The notes under the pieces: generated by a model
Databases searched by the model: none
Seen by the model: only the letters and a program-made list of their open reading frames with translations
Told to the model about the DNA's origin: nothing
Made by a program: the position numbers and the translations under genes
In this document: one piece after another, positions 8,843-17,594 of the stretch
Layout of the letters: every line of letters begins with the position of its first letter
Numbering within the stretch: position 1 is the first letter of the stretch
Assembly (NCBI GenBank): GCA_030653035.1
Contig: JAUSAB010000054.1
Location: forward strand, 27,791-91,790
Reading direction: 5' to 3'
DNA: 64,000 nt
From: Desulfocapsaceae bacterium
GTDB lineage: Bacteria > Desulfobacterota > Desulfobulbia > Desulfobulbales > Desulfocapsaceae

Positions 8843-10621
8843 ATGACCGATACGACCCTGTATGACCTGCGCAGTTATCTCAACCTGCTCGAACAAGAAG
8901 GAGAGTTGCTCGTTATCGATCAAGAGGTTGATCCGTATCTGGAGATCGCCGAGATTCATCGCCGTGTAATTGCCAGGCAGGGCCCAGCCTTGCTCTTTAC
9001 CAAGGTCAAGGGCAGCACATTTCCCGTGGTGACCAATCTCTTTGGCACGAATAAACGTCTTGAGCTCGCCTTTGGCCGCAGGCCGCAACAATTTGTCCGT
9101 GACCTGGTGCATCTTACCGAGACCATCATGCCTCTGAAGATGAAAAAGCTGTGGGACAATCGGCACCTGTTCACGGAAGGGTTAAAAATCGGCCTGAAAG
9201 AAACCCGCAAAGGCGCGATCCTGGAAAACTGTCAAATGCCCGCCCGTTTGAGCAGCCTGCCCATGCTCACCTCCTGGCACAGTGACGGCGGCCCCTTTGT
9301 CACCCTGCCCCTTGTATATACCGAACACCCGGACGGCCGCGGCCACAATCTCGGCATGTACCGCATCCAGCGCCACGACGACACCACCACCGGCATCCAC
9401 TGGCAGATCCATAAAGGCGGCGGCTACCATTATCATGAGGCCGAGAAGTTGAATCAACCACTGCCGCTCACCCTGTACATCGGCGGCCCCCCTGCCCTCA
9501 TGCTCTCAGCCATTGCCCCTCTGCCGGAAGATATCCCCGAACTGATGCTCACCTCCCTGCTCATGGGCAAAAAACTGGAGATGGTCGCTGACCCCAGGGG
9601 TGGACATCGACTTGTGGCTAATGCCGAATTTGCCATCAAAGGACAAGTCCCGCCTCATATTAGACGTCCGGAAGGCCCATTTGGCGACCACTATGGCTAT
9701 AACTCCTTACAGCATGACTACCCCGTCTTCCAAGTCAGCCACCTCTATCATCGCCATAAGGCCATTTATCCGGCCACCGTGGTCGGCCGCCCCAGACAGG
9801 AGGATTTCTTCATTGGTGATTTTCTGCAGGAACTGCTCTCCCCGCTTTTTCCTCTGGTCATGAAAGGGGTTCAGGAGCTGAAAACCTTTGGTGAAACCGG
9901 ATTTCATTGTCTGGCCGCAGCCCGGGTTCATGACCGATATCCTCGCGAGGCCTTTGCCTGCGGGCTGAGGATCCTGGGAGAGGGTCAACTCTCGTTGACC
10001 AAATTTCTGATCATCACCGATGGCGATATTGATATCACCGATTTCCGTAAATTGTGGACCCATATCCTGGAACGAATCAAGTGGGACCGTGACCTATTTG
10101 TCTTTGCCAATGTCTCCCAGGATACCCTTGATTATACCGGCCCATCGGTCAACAAGGGATCCAAAGCAATGATGATGGGACTGGGAAAAGAGAAAAAACG
10201 GGAACTACCCGGCGCATTTTCAGGCACGCTGCCCCCTTCCTGTACACGTCCAGTAGCCTTCATGCCAGGAACGCTCGTTCTCCAGGGGGGTACATACCAG
10301 GAAGCACCAGAACTGGCTGCTGAGCTGTGCCAATGGGAAGGAGTGGCGAATTGGCCCGTCATCATTCTCGTTGACAACAGTGCTGAAGCCACCTGCTCCA
10401 TGCAGGAATTCCTTTGGACCCTGTTCACCCGTTTTGAACCGGCCGCCGATATTCATGGCGCAGCCACCGCTGTCCAGCGCTTCCATGTTGGCCTGACCCC
10501 GCCCATCGTCTTTGACTGCCGGCTGAAGCCTTGGTACACCGACGTCCTGGAAGTGGATGGGGCCACAAAAACGCTGGTTGACCAACGCATCCATACCCTG
10601 CTTCCCCCTAACCTCCGATGA
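8843..10621 (+). CDS. UbiD-family (de)carboxylase, long form
   Basis: The 592-residue protein belongs to the prenyl-FMN-dependent UbiD family. UbiD enzymes decarboxylate aromatic or alpha,beta-unsaturated acids; long forms include candidates for the late decarboxylation in the futalosine menaquinone route. Signatures visible: the N-terminal LRSYLNLLEQEGELLVIDQEVDP, the GMYRIQ/HWQIHKGGG region, the ADPRGGHRLVANAEFAIKG stretch, and the catalytic-loop motif EGPFGDHYGY with its acidic residues. The usual ubiX partner that makes prenyl-FMN is not in the window. The gene follows a small gene by 3 bases and overlaps the pseudouridine synthase start by 4 (ATGA). The substrate cannot be told from sequence. 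Confidence 0.85.
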   Translation: MTDTTLYDLRSYLNLLEQEGELLVIDQEVDPYLEIAEIHRRVIARQGPALLFTKVKGSTFPVVTNLFGTNKRLELAFGRRPQQFVRDLVHLTETIMPLKMKKLWDNRHLFTEGLKIGLKETRKGAILENCQMPARLSSLPMLTSWHSDGGPFVTLPLVYTEHPDGRGHNLGMYRIQRHDDTTTGIHWQIHKGGGYHYHEAEKLNQPLPLTLYIGGPPALMLSAIAPLPEDIPELMLTSLLMGKKLEMVADPRGGHRLVANAEFAIKGQVPPHIRRPEGPFGDHYGYNSLQHDYPVFQVSHLYHRHKAIYPATVVGRPRQEDFFIGDFLQELLSPLFPLVMKGVQELKTFGETGFHCLAAARVHDRYPREAFACGLRILGEGQLSLTKFLIITDGDIDITDFRKLWTHILERIKWDRDLFVFANVSQDTLDYTGPSVNKGSKAMMMGLGKEKKRELPGAFSGTLPPSCTRPVAFMPGTLVLQGGTYQEAPELAAELCQWEGVANWPVIILVDNSAEATCSMQEFLWTLFTRFEPAADIHGAATAVQRFHVGLTPPIVFDCRLKPWYTDVLEVDGATKTLVDQRIHTLLPPNLR

Positions 10622-11361
10622 GTGAAACAGTCCGTTTACAAAAATACCTTGCCGGATGCGGCATTGCGTCCAGACGAAAGGCGGAAGAGATAATAGCTCA
10701 GGGAAGAATAACAGTGAATGGCGAGGTGGTCACGGCCATGGGCACACAGATAAACCCGTCCACACAGGAGATACGTCTGGACGGCAAAGTTGTCACCCCC
10801 CATGACGATCTTCTCTATGTCCTGCTCAACAAACCACAGGGCTATGTGACCACTCTGTCAGATCCACAAGGGCGCCCCATCGTCACCACCCTGCTTCATG
10901 GCATCAACGCCCGTCTGTTCCCGGTTGGACGACTGGACCTGGATACTGAAGGGGCTCTGATCCTCACCAACGACGGGGAACTGGCCCAGAAGATTCAACA
11001 CCCCAGCCATGAGGTTACAAAAACCTATGAGGCGCAGGTACTGGGTCGGCCATCAGAAAAAATTCTCAAAAAATTAGAGCACGGCATTCTCTTGGAAGGG
11101 AAAAAAACGGCCCCGGCCAAACTTATAGTAATAGCCCAGGAAACGGGGACAACAAGCATCAGAATAACCATCCATGAAGGGAGAAAGCGCCAGGTGAGAA
11201 AGATGTTCCAGACCGTTGGCCATCCTGTTTTGCACTTGAAACGTATTGCCTATGGCCACCTCTTTCTTCAGGGACTCTTAACAGGAAAATATCGCATTCT
11301 CACCCCTGCAGATCTTAAAAAAATCTTTATCAAGAAAATCCCTTTACAAAACAACAAATAG
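10618..11361 (+). CDS. rluB: RsuA/RluB-family rRNA pseudouridine synthase
   Basis: The 247-residue protein has an N-terminal S4 RNA-binding domain (about residues 5-55: RLQKYLAGCGIASRRKAEEIIAQGRITVNGEVV). A pseudouridine synthase domain with the catalytic motif GRLDLDTEGALILTNDGELA follows. The EGRKRQVRKMFQTVGHPVLHLKRIAYG segment is typical of the RsuA/RluB/RluE group. It likely isomerises a uridine in 23S rRNA (U2605 in E. coli for RluB), though other subfamilies are possible. The start overlaps the ubiD-family stop by 4 bases, indicating translational coupling. Confidence 0.9.
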   Translation: MSETVRLQKYLAGCGIASRRKAEEIIAQGRITVNGEVVTAMGTQINPSTQEIRLDGKVVTPHDDLLYVLLNKPQGYVTTLSDPQGRPIVTTLLHGINARLFPVGRLDLDTEGALILTNDGELAQKIQHPSHEVTKTYEAQVLGRPSEKILKKLEHGILLEGKKTAPAKLIVIAQETGTTSIRITIHEGRKRQVRKMFQTVGHPVLHLKRIAYGHLFLQGLLTGKYRILTPADLKKIFIKKIPLQNNK

Positions 11362-11700
11362 TTGATTAAACTTAAACAGTTAAAGATTCAGGAGTCGTTG
11401 TAACATATCCATTACCTTTTCAGGCCATGGACAGACGCGCGAATGCTCTGGATAGACGAAGAGCGACTTAACCTTTTTGTTACAGCTCCTTATACCGATC
11501 CCGATATTCCAAGAGTCCCGTAATTATTAAATAACGGCATAACCTATTTTGCAGGGATACGATAAAATTTTCTCACTTGTCTTTTCAAGATGAAACATGC
11601 TGTAACCAACCCTGAAAAGACAGTATGTATATGCAGTTATCAACTTTTCACTCCAAACGTTTTCACAATACGACAGCACCCGCATTCACAGGAGTAAGAC
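11362..11700. other. Intergenic region with a long-loop inverted repeat, no gene seen
   Basis: In this 339-base gap, the only reading frame that caught my eye is a 26-codon one starting at an ATG near 11444, without a ribosome binding site; I do not call it. TGTCTTTTCA (11578-11587) and TGAAAAGACA (11613-11622) form a perfect 10-base inverted repeat with a 25-base loop, in the leader of the IHF/HU gene. It could be an RNA hairpin or a protein-binding site. Confidence 0.5.
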
Positions 11701-11988
11701 ATGAACAAATCAGAACTTATTGAAGCCCTGGCCCAAGAAGTTGACCTTCCTCATCGCGAGGCGGCAGCGGTCACCAATACTATTATCGAAACAATGATTG
11801 CAGCCTTGGCCAAAGGCGACAATATTGAGATTCGTGGCTTCGGCAGTTTTGTGATCAAGCATTACCGCTCATATGAAGGACGCAACCCGAAAAGTGGCAA
11901 AAAGATAGAAGTCGCTCCTAAAAAGCTTCCCTTTTTCAAGGTAGGAAAAGAATTGCGGGAACAGGTTAACTCTCACGGCAAGAAATAA
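11701..11988 (+). CDS. IHF-beta/HU-family nucleoid DNA-binding protein
   Basis: This 95-residue basic protein has the full DNABII signature: the helical N terminus MNKSELIEALAQEV, the IEIRGFGSF beta-arm base, and GRNPKSGKKIEV, the arm whose Pro intercalates into DNA. It ends with PFFKVGKELREQVN. Overall it is closer to IHF beta (which also begins with a KSELIE motif and contains GERIEIRGFGSF) than to HU. It bends DNA in the nucleoid as a homo- or heterodimer. The ribosome binding site AGGAG is about 8 bases upstream of the ATG. IHF-beta versus HU is uncertain. Confidence 0.92.
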   Translation: MNKSELIEALAQEVDLPHREAAAVTNTIIETMIAALAKGDNIEIRGFGSFVIKHYRSYEGRNPKSGKKIEVAPKKLPFFKVGKELREQVNSHGKK

Positions 11989-12039
11989 TCCGGGGCCAAA
12001 CAAGAGTCCCGGGCTTATAACCCTTTACTCAAAGCCCCA

Positions 12040-13371
12040 TTAATCCACAATTTCTCCAACCAGATCGTAGGTTTGAGCTTCGCTTATGTGGACTTGTACA
12101 ATATCTCCAGGATTGGCGTTGCCATCCGTAATATAAACACAACCATCAATATCAGGTGCTTGAAAGCGAGTTCGTCCCTCCAGCAGCAGATCTGATTCCC
12201 GACTCACTCCCTCCACCAAGACCGCTTCCACTCGCCGCACATATTTCTGTAAATTTTTCTCTGACACCTCTGCCTGCACCCCGAGAATAAAATCAAGACG
12301 ATCATTCTTTTCTGTCTCAGAACATTGGTGTTCAAAATGTTCTGATGGGCTCCCAGCCTCATTGGCATAGGCAAAGACACCGACATGGTCAAGACGAGCT
12401 TCCCTCAAAAACTGTTCAAGCTTCCTCACGTCATCGTCAGTTTCACCGGGAAAGCCGACCATCAAGGTAGAACGCAAGGCCACATGGGGAAGATACGACC
12501 GGATGCGATTAATCAATTGATACAGATCGTCACTTGCATAATGACGATTCATACTTCTGAGAACTGTATCACTGACATGCTGAAATGGAATATCCATATA
12601 GGGAACGATTCGCGGCTGCTCGGCCATTAAGGAAAGCAGCGCCTCATTAATCCCTGACGGATAGAGATACATAAGTCGGATCCATGGGATGGTACTTCCA
12701 GCCAAAAGGGCCTTGAGCAAGGCAACGAGATGAGTGGATTCTCCGAGATCATCTCCGTAGGCCGTAAGATCCTGGGCAATAAGTGAAAGCTCCCGCACAC
12801 CCTGCTGTTCCAGATGTACAGCCTCCTTGACAAGATCATCCGTGGTTCTGCTCCGCAACTCACCCCTGATTAATGGAATCATACAATAGGAGCAGCGGTT
12901 ATTACACCCCTCGGTAATCTTCAACCAGGATCTATAAAAAGGGGTGGAAATACGACGAGGCATAGTGTTATCCATCAGAAATCGTTCGGGGACATGCACC
13001 TTGTTATGCAAAGTTCCCGCCATTACAGCGTCTACCAGTGATACTATTTGATGAAAGCCATCAGTTCCAATAAAAAGATCAACCTCTGAGAGTTCAGCAA
13101 GCAGATCCTCTCGGTACCGTTGCACCATGCAACCCGTAACTACCAGTAATTTATCCGGGTTTACCTGTTTATAAAGGGAGAGCTCCAGAATTTCATCAAT
13201 AGCCTCTTCCACCGCCGACTGGATAAAACCACAGGTATTAACAATCAGCATCGACGCCTGTTCCGGGTCTTCTTCAAAAACCCAGCCTGCTTGCTCCAGA
13301 AGTCCGAACATCAACTCTGAATCCACCAGGTTTTTTGGACAACCCAAACTAATTAAGTGAAAGCTTGCCAT
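12040..13371 (-). CDS. rimO: Ribosomal protein uS12 methylthiotransferase
   Basis: The 443-residue radical SAM enzyme beta-methylthiolates an Asp of ribosomal protein S12. It starts at the ATG at 13371 (MASFHLISLGCPKNLVDSE), with AGAGG 9 bases upstream; an in-frame extension to 13491 would run into the upstream gene and is rejected. The N-terminal methylthiotransferase domain has Cys in LGCPKN, NTCGFIQ and TGCMVQR, which bind the auxiliary cluster. The radical SAM core has EGCNNRCSYCMIP (CxxxCxxC). A C-terminal TRAM domain covers about residues 375-440. PKNLVDSE and the Asp/Glu-rich GLL region favour RimO over MiaB. It lies 17 bases downstream of the nucleoside phosphorylase-like gene. Confidence 0.95.
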   Translation of the reverse strand: MASFHLISLGCPKNLVDSELMFGLLEQAGWVFEEDPEQASMLIVNTCGFIQSAVEEAIDEILELSLYKQVNPDKLLVVTGCMVQRYREDLLAELSEVDLFIGTDGFHQIVSLVDAVMAGTLHNKVHVPERFLMDNTMPRRISTPFYRSWLKITEGCNNRCSYCMIPLIRGELRSRTTDDLVKEAVHLEQQGVRELSLIAQDLTAYGDDLGESTHLVALLKALLAGSTIPWIRLMYLYPSGINEALLSLMAEQPRIVPYMDIPFQHVSDTVLRSMNRHYASDDLYQLINRIRSYLPHVALRSTLMVGFPGETDDDVRKLEQFLREARLDHVGVFAYANEAGSPSEHFEHQCSETEKNDRLDFILGVQAEVSEKNLQKYVRRVEAVLVEGVSRESDLLLEGRTRFQAPDIDGCVYITDGNANPGDIVQVHISEAQTYDLVGEIVD

Positions 13372-13388
13372 ATTTTTTATCCTCTTCC

Positions 13389-14126
13389 CTATTCCCTGGC
13401 CCCCATGGCCGTCATTAACAACTCCGACAACTCCTGACTCCGCTTGCAAAATGCAGGCGTTGCAAATCCAGGTTTCCACTGTTTCTGCCATAACTCATCA
13501 GAGACAAGCATGCAGGCGGCAAATTCAATCCCTCGAAAATGGGCAACGGTACAGAGCGCCGAATACTCCATATCAATAGCTGAGATATTCTGTTCCCGGC
13601 GCAAACGTGCAAGCAGTTTCTGCGATTCACGATAAGGAGCATCCGTTGACCAGACTCTTCCTTCCTTCCATGCCATCCCACTCTGAGCAAGGGTTTCACG
13701 CAACCAGACAATCAAGTCCGCAGAGGGTCTCGGTTCTTGATCACTGCTATAATACCCGGACGTCCCTTCCCCGCACAATGCCTGCCCCGGCAGTAACACA
13801 TTTCCAACCTCTAAAACCTGGTGCAAGGCGCCACACCACCCAACCAGAAAAATACGTTGGGCCCCAAGGACAATCAATTTTTCCATACACAAGACCGCCA
13901 TCGGCGCCCCAACCGCCGGGCCGGCCACAAAAAACGTCTCTTCACTATTTACACAAAGAGAACTGTTAAAAAGAAACCTTTTATTTCCGCCATCAGTAAC
14001 GACCTTACTCATAGCGTAACGAGCCTCAGTGGGATTAACAAAAAGCAACCCTGCCCCAGGAAGCATCTTTTCCTTCCTGGCCCGCAACGGATGCATAATC
14101 ACATCTTCCCTGTTATGGTCATGCAT
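13389..14126 (-). CDS. Nucleoside phosphorylase-like protein (PNP/UDP family)
   Basis: The 245-residue protein has the alpha/beta fold pattern of the purine/uridine phosphorylase superfamily. It contains AGPAVGAPMAVLCMEKLIVLGAQRIFLVGWCGAL (phosphate and base site glycine-rich part), STDAPYRESQ, and AIDMEYSALCTVAHFRGIEFA. The ME/DMEY motif normally binds the ribose hydroxyls. These enzymes cleave nucleosides with phosphate to base and ribose 1-phosphate. The substrate (uridine, purine, MTA/SAH) cannot be read here. The start is uncertain: the ATG at 14126 or the internal ATG at 14096, which has a slightly better AGGGAAG upstream. It is probably co-transcribed with rimO. Confidence 0.75.
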   Translation of the reverse strand: MHDHNREDVIMHPLRARKEKMLPGAGLLFVNPTEARYAMSKVVTDGGNKRFLFNSSLCVNSEETFFVAGPAVGAPMAVLCMEKLIVLGAQRIFLVGWCGALHQVLEVGNVLLPGQALCGEGTSGYYSSDQEPRPSADLIVWLRETLAQSGMAWKEGRVWSTDAPYRESQKLLARLRREQNISAIDMEYSALCTVAHFRGIEFAACMLVSDELWQKQWKPGFATPAFCKRSQELSELLMTAMGARE

Positions 14127-14182
14127 AAAGCAACCCTGTGTAACGGTTATCTACAACAATACAATATACATTACGATACAAA

Positions 14183-14220
14183 CGCAAAAAGGCCACAGAT
14201 TACTCTGTGGCCTTTTTGCG
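14183..14220 (-). terminator. Hairpin terminator after atpE
   Basis: A perfect inverted repeat with 17-base arms (14183-14199 and 14204-14220) and a TTAC loop. A GC-rich core is flanked by A and T runs, so it can serve the F0 ATP synthase transcript (minus). It also faces the 5' end of the phosphorylase-like gene, thus separating two units. Confidence 0.88.
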
Positions 14221-14247
14221 AGATCAGTGCCAAGCACCGCCTCTGTA

Positions 14248-14499
14248 CTATTTGATCAAAGGATTTGCATACAACAGAATCAGAGAGATAACAAGACCGT
14301 AAATCGCAACAGACTCAGCAAGAGCCATACCGAGGATCATAAATGTCATCAATTTTGGCTGTACTTCAGGATTACGAGCAAGACCCTGGGTCGCGCCGTT
14401 ACCAACATTACCAATACCGATACCTGCTCCCAAACCGGCAAGACCGATAGAGAGGGCAGCGCCAACACAAACCAAACCAAGCATCAAATTACTTTCCAT
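14248..14499 (-). CDS. atpE: F0 ATP synthase subunit c
   Basis: The 83-residue hairpin of two transmembrane helices forms the rotor ring. The polar loop is ARNPEVQPK and the ion-carrying carboxylate is Glu62 in GMALAESVAIYGL. Helix 1 is rich in Gly (GLGAGIGIGNVG). The Gln that Na+-type c subunits use in helix 1 is not seen, and Val follows the AES Ser where Na+ types have Thr, so proton coupling is more likely. It is the last gene of the atpZ-atpI-atpB-atpE cluster, followed by a terminator; no F1 or atpF gene is adjacent. Confidence 0.96.
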   Translation of the reverse strand: MESNLMLGLVCVGAALSIGLAGLGAGIGIGNVGNGATQGLARNPEVQPKLMTFMILGMALAESVAIYGLVISLILLYANPLIK

Positions 14500-14591
14500 T
14501 TTGTTCTCCTTGTAAAAATTAAATTATTTTTGGCCTTCTTCCTACAATCTAAAATATAGTTACAACCCAAACCATTCAAGACGTGCACGCA

Positions 14592-15314
14592 TCAATGCGC
14601 ATGCTCATTGGACTGGGTAAAATAAACAACAGTCAACAACACAAAAACCATGGCCTGTACCAGAGAAACCAAGACACCCAGAATCATGATAGGCAGTGGG
14701 GCAAAATAGGCACCAGCCAACATAAACAGGATACCCAGAAGGGTTTCTTTCGCCATGATATTTCCGAAAAGACGGATGGAGAGTGACAGCAGACGAGCAA
14801 AATTACTAATCAACTCAATGGGAAGCATCAGTGGAATCAGCACTGGCATAGGTCCAAGAAAATGCTTCACATACGCAAAACCATTGGCACGAATTCCGAT
14901 AATATGATGGGTAATCCAAACAATAATAGTCAACGCCAGGGTCGTATTGATACTTGAAGTAGGAGACATGAATCCTGGAATCAAGCCGATCAGATTGGCC
15001 ACGGCAATATACAAGGCAAAGGTGGCAATCATGGGGAAAAGTTTATCAGTCAGATCCCTTCCCATGTTTTCCACAAAGAAGTTATCCATACCACCGATAA
15101 GGATTTCCCAAAAATTCTGCCCTTTGCCAGGCACCATCTCCAAATTACCAAGGGTCAACTTGCCAACTACCATAAGAAAAATCATGGTAAACCAGGTATA
15201 GGTCATATACGGGGCACACAATTGCTCAACCAGGGTGTGACCGACCGGGCCATGCGGAATGGGCAGTCCCAGTTTTTCCAGGATAATTGATATAAACAGT
15301 ATTGGATGTTCCAT
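14592..15314 (-). CDS. atpB: F0 ATP synthase subunit a
   Basis: The 240-residue membrane protein has five or six hydrophobic helices. The signature helix contains LISNFARLLSLSIRLFGNIMAKE, with the essential Arg (LSIRLFGN) that faces the c-ring Glu. It forms the half-channels for proton translocation in the inner membrane. The N terminus MEHPILF... and LGLPIPHGPVGHTLVEQ are typical of deltaproteobacterial versions. It lies 8 bases downstream of atpI and 92 upstream of atpE on the same strand. Confidence 0.96.
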   Translation of the reverse strand: MEHPILFISIILEKLGLPIPHGPVGHTLVEQLCAPYMTYTWFTMIFLMVVGKLTLGNLEMVPGKGQNFWEILIGGMDNFFVENMGRDLTDKLFPMIATFALYIAVANLIGLIPGFMSPTSSINTTLALTIIVWITHHIIGIRANGFAYVKHFLGPMPVLIPLMLPIELISNFARLLSLSIRLFGNIMAKETLLGILFMLAGAYFAPLPIMILGVLVSLVQAMVFVLLTVVYFTQSNEHAH

Positions 15315-15322
15315 AACCCCTC

Positions 15323-15745
15323 TTACCTCCTGCTGCTGATAATATAGCGTCCCACCGCACCAACTGTCGTCAGTGTAATGGTAAACACTACTGTTGACAG
15401 CCCCACTAACAATCCAAAGATATTCACCTTACCGCTCTTGATGAGCATCAGCAAGACAAGCCCAATAATTGCCAACCGGAGCCAAAATTTAATAATATAG
15501 CGTGACTTTCCAACCTTAAGCGCTTTCTTTTCCCCCTGCCCTTCCTCAGAAGAATCAAGAGATTTCATAAAACGGGCCACATCTTGATGGGTCAACATAA
15601 AACTGACAATGGAAATAACCCCACCAACCGCTACCGACCAGGCAACCTGCCAAGACCAGCACAGCCAAGCCCCGACACAGAGGACTACAAGACAGACCCA
15701 ACCCCAAACCTGTATCTTACGCAGGGATAATAATTCGTCCGACAC
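15323..15745 (-). CDS. atpI: ATP synthase subunit I family protein
   Basis: The 140-residue protein has four predicted membrane helices (about 12-28, 33-50, 87-103 and 108-130) separated by a charged loop (SSEEGQGEKKALKVGKSRY). Its place directly upstream of atpB and its topology fit the AtpI/ATP synthase I family, proposed to help assemble the c-ring or supply Mg. Sequence identity of this family is weak, so the call relies partly on context. It is separated from atpZ by 21 bases. Confidence 0.75.
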   Translation of the reverse strand: MSDELLSLRKIQVWGWVCLVVLCVGAWLCWSWQVAWSVAVGGVISIVSFMLTHQDVARFMKSLDSSEEGQGEKKALKVGKSRYIIKFWLRLAIIGLVLLMLIKSGKVNIFGLLVGLSTVVFTITLTTVGAVGRYIISSRR

Positions 15746-15766
15746 TCTGTTGCAACCGCCCAGACC

Positions 15767-15994
15767 TTAGTCTTTATTTTGCTGTTTGATAATATCAAAC
15801 AGACTTTTAAAACCGGCGGCTATACCAAATGCAAGCCCGATAAAAGTAAACCATGGAGTCGTTCGATCATCAAACACCTTCCGGTCAAGATAGATCCCGC
15901 CCCCCATACCAATAAAGATAGCCGCAACAAAGGTAAAGCCTATATGGCCATAGTTGCCCAGCAGGTGGATCATCTCTTTGCTCATTTTCGACAT
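15767..15994 (-). CDS. atpZ: AtpZ/AtpI-type small membrane protein
   Basis: The 75-residue protein has two transmembrane helices. The pattern GFTFVAAIFIGMGGGIYLDRKVF...TPWFTFIGLAFGIAAGFKSLFDII is characteristic of AtpZ, with the GIYLDR turn. AtpZ and AtpI together form a divalent-cation channel or assembly factor for F0. The start is the ATG at 15994 because GGAG lies 6 bases upstream; an upstream in-frame GTG at 16006 overlaps that ribosome binding site. It is first in the F0 cluster. Confidence 0.85.
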   Translation of the reverse strand: MSKMSKEMIHLLGNYGHIGFTFVAAIFIGMGGGIYLDRKVFDDRTTPWFTFIGLAFGIAAGFKSLFDIIKQQNKD

Positions 15995-16044
15995 CTTCGT
16001 CTCCACCTTCGTTCATAGAACGATTCTTTTACAAACAATCGAAT

Positions 16045-16073
16045 CTGTTAGCACGCCCACCTGTCAAAGTCAA
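16045..16073 (-). promoter_or_regulatory. Candidate promoter for atpZ-atpI-atpB-atpE
   Basis: On the minus strand TTGACT (16068-16073), a 17-base spacer, and TAACAG (16045-16050). It lies between the hemL stop and atpZ, with the -35 touching the hemL stop codon. The -10 match is poor, so this is tentative; read-through from hemL is an alternative. Confidence 0.35.
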
Positions 16074-17374
16074 CGTTTTTTTAATTTTTTTGCTAATTTT
16101 TTGAATGACCATTCAGTCATTTCAAGGGCCTTTTCCAGTTGTTTTTCAGTCTGGGCCGCAGAGATAAATGCGACCTCAAACTGCGACGGGGCCAGATAAA
16201 TCCCCTGAGACAACATCTGGCGATAATGCCGGCCATAACGATCGGCATCAGCCGTCATGGCCGATTCAAAATCCACCACCTTTTCAGTGGTAAAAAATCC
16301 GGTCATCAACGATCCCACCCGATTCAACTGGACGGGGATATTCGTCCGGTCGCTGATCTCACGCAGACGGTCGGCAAACCGGGCCGCCTTATCATTTAAC
16401 TGCTTGTAAAATCCTTCTTTTTTAAGCAGGTTCAAAGTGGCAATACCAGCGGCCATGGCCAGAGGGTTACCAGACAGGGTTCCAGCCTGATAGACCGGCC
16501 CGTCAGGAGCAACCTTATCCATGATATCTGCCCGGCCACCATAAGCGCCAACCGGCAATCCGCCACCAATAATCTTGCCAAGACAGGTCAGGTCGGGCAC
16601 GACCCCAAAGTACTCCTGTGCCCCGCCGTAGGCCAGACGGAACCCGGTGATCACCTCATCAAAAATAAGAAGGATGCCAAGTTCCGCAGTGAGTGCCCGC
16701 AATTTCTGCAAAAAACCAGGGGCCGGGGCAACACAACCCATATTGCCGGCCACGGGTTCGATAATCACACAGGCGATATCAAGCGAAGCATCACGCAAGG
16801 TCTTCTCAAGGATCTCTTCATTATTATAAGGGATGGAAACGGTATTTTTCACGATCTCATCGGGCACCCCTGGACTTCCTGGAATACCGAGGGTAATCAC
16901 CCCCGACCCTGCCTTGACCAGAAAAGAATCGGCATGACCGTGATAACAACCGTCAAATTTTACAATCACCTTTTTCCCGGTATAACCTCGGGCCAGACGA
17001 ACCGCACTCATGGTTGCCTCGGTACCGGAGCTGACAAAACGGACTTTTTCCACCGATGGCAGGGCGTCCACCACCATGGAGGCAAACTCTATCTCTTTTG
17101 GAGTCGGCGCCCCAAAACTCGTTCCATGCTGCATAGCAGAGGCTATGGCGGCCAGGATCTCAGGATGGGCATGTCCAAGGATCATTGGCCCCCAGGAACA
17201 GACAAAATCTATATATTCATTGCCATCCACATCATAAACAGATGACCCTTGAGCCCGTTCAATAAAAACCGGATCGCACCCCACTGATCGACAGGCCCGC
17301 ACCGGACTGTTTACACCGCCGGGGATAACTTTTCGTGCCTGTTGAAACATCCGCGCAGATATACTTGTGTTCAT
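16070..17374 (-). CDS. hemL: Glutamate-1-semialdehyde 2,1-aminomutase
   Basis: The 434-residue PLP enzyme has normal length. It converts glutamate-1-semialdehyde to 5-aminolevulinate, the C5-route entry to tetrapyrroles (heme, siroheme, cobamides). The PLP-binding Lys is Lys267 in [17 protein letters not shown]. Other signatures are the start [34 protein letters not shown] (phosphate site), [10 protein letters not shown], and [10 protein letters not shown] with the PLP-ring Asp. It is preceded by a plausible promoter and lies just upstream of the F0 genes on the same strand. Confidence 0.97.
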   Translation of the reverse strand: MNTSISARMFQQARKVIPGGVNSPVRACRSVGCDPVFIERAQGSSVYDVDGNEYIDFVCSWGPMILGHAHPEILAAIASAMQHGTSFGAPTPKEIEFASMVVDALPSVEKVRFVSSGTEATMSAVRLARGYTGKKVIVKFDGCYHGHADSFLVKAGSGVITLGIPGSPGVPDEIVKNTVSIPYNNEEILEKTLRDASLDIACVIIEPVAGNMGCVAPAPGFLQKLRALTAELGILLIFDEVITGFRLAYGGAQEYFGVVPDLTCLGKIIGGGLPVGAYGGRADIMDKVAPDGPVYQAGTLSGNPLAMAAGIATLNLLKKEGFYKQLNDKAARFADRLREISDRTNIPVQLNRVGSLMTGFFTTEKVVDFESAMTADADRYGRHYRQMLSQGIYLAPSQFEVAFISAAQTEKQLEKALEMTEWSFKKLAKKLKKR

Positions 17375-17445
17375 TTTTCAACCCCTTCGACGATTATTTT
17401 TCTTCACTGTTTATGCTTCCTGCATTGCATATCATAAACCGCAGA

Positions 17446-17475
17446 ACGATAGCACGCCATACAAAAAACTGTCAA
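17446..17475 (-). promoter_or_regulatory. Candidate promoter for hemL
   Basis: On the minus strand a perfect TTGACA (17470-17475), an 18-base spacer, and TATCGT (17446-17451). It lies about 70 bases upstream of the hemL ATG and back-to-back with the fumarase promoter. Confidence 0.5.
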
Positions 17476-17492
17476 ACTGATCCTGCCCGATA

Positions 17493-17521
17493 TTGTGAAA
17501 TGCATATTCACTCGCTATACT
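17493..17521 (+). promoter_or_regulatory. Candidate promoter for class I fumarase
   Basis: TTGTGA (17493-17498), a 17-base spacer, and TATACT (17516-17521), a close sigma-70 match. Transcription would begin near 17528, upstream of both possible start codons (17556, 17595). Confidence 0.55.
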
Positions 17522-17594
17522 GCAATGAGAATCACTTATCAAAGCCTCATTCACCTTGGATGCACTACCTACCTATTCTTCCCTCTTTCCAACT

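Noticed and set aside
11444..11524. 26-codon open frame in the gap before the IHF/HU gene
   Set aside because: No ribosome binding site, no recognisable sequence, and frames of this length are expected by chance.
13372..13491. Upstream extension of the rimO frame
   Set aside because: It overlaps the phosphorylase-like gene. The ATG at 13371 has a good ribosome binding site and the typical RimO start.
14248..14499. Sodium-type ATP synthase c subunit
   Set aside because: The helix-1 Gln and the Thr after AES used for sodium binding are absent, so proton coupling is more likely.
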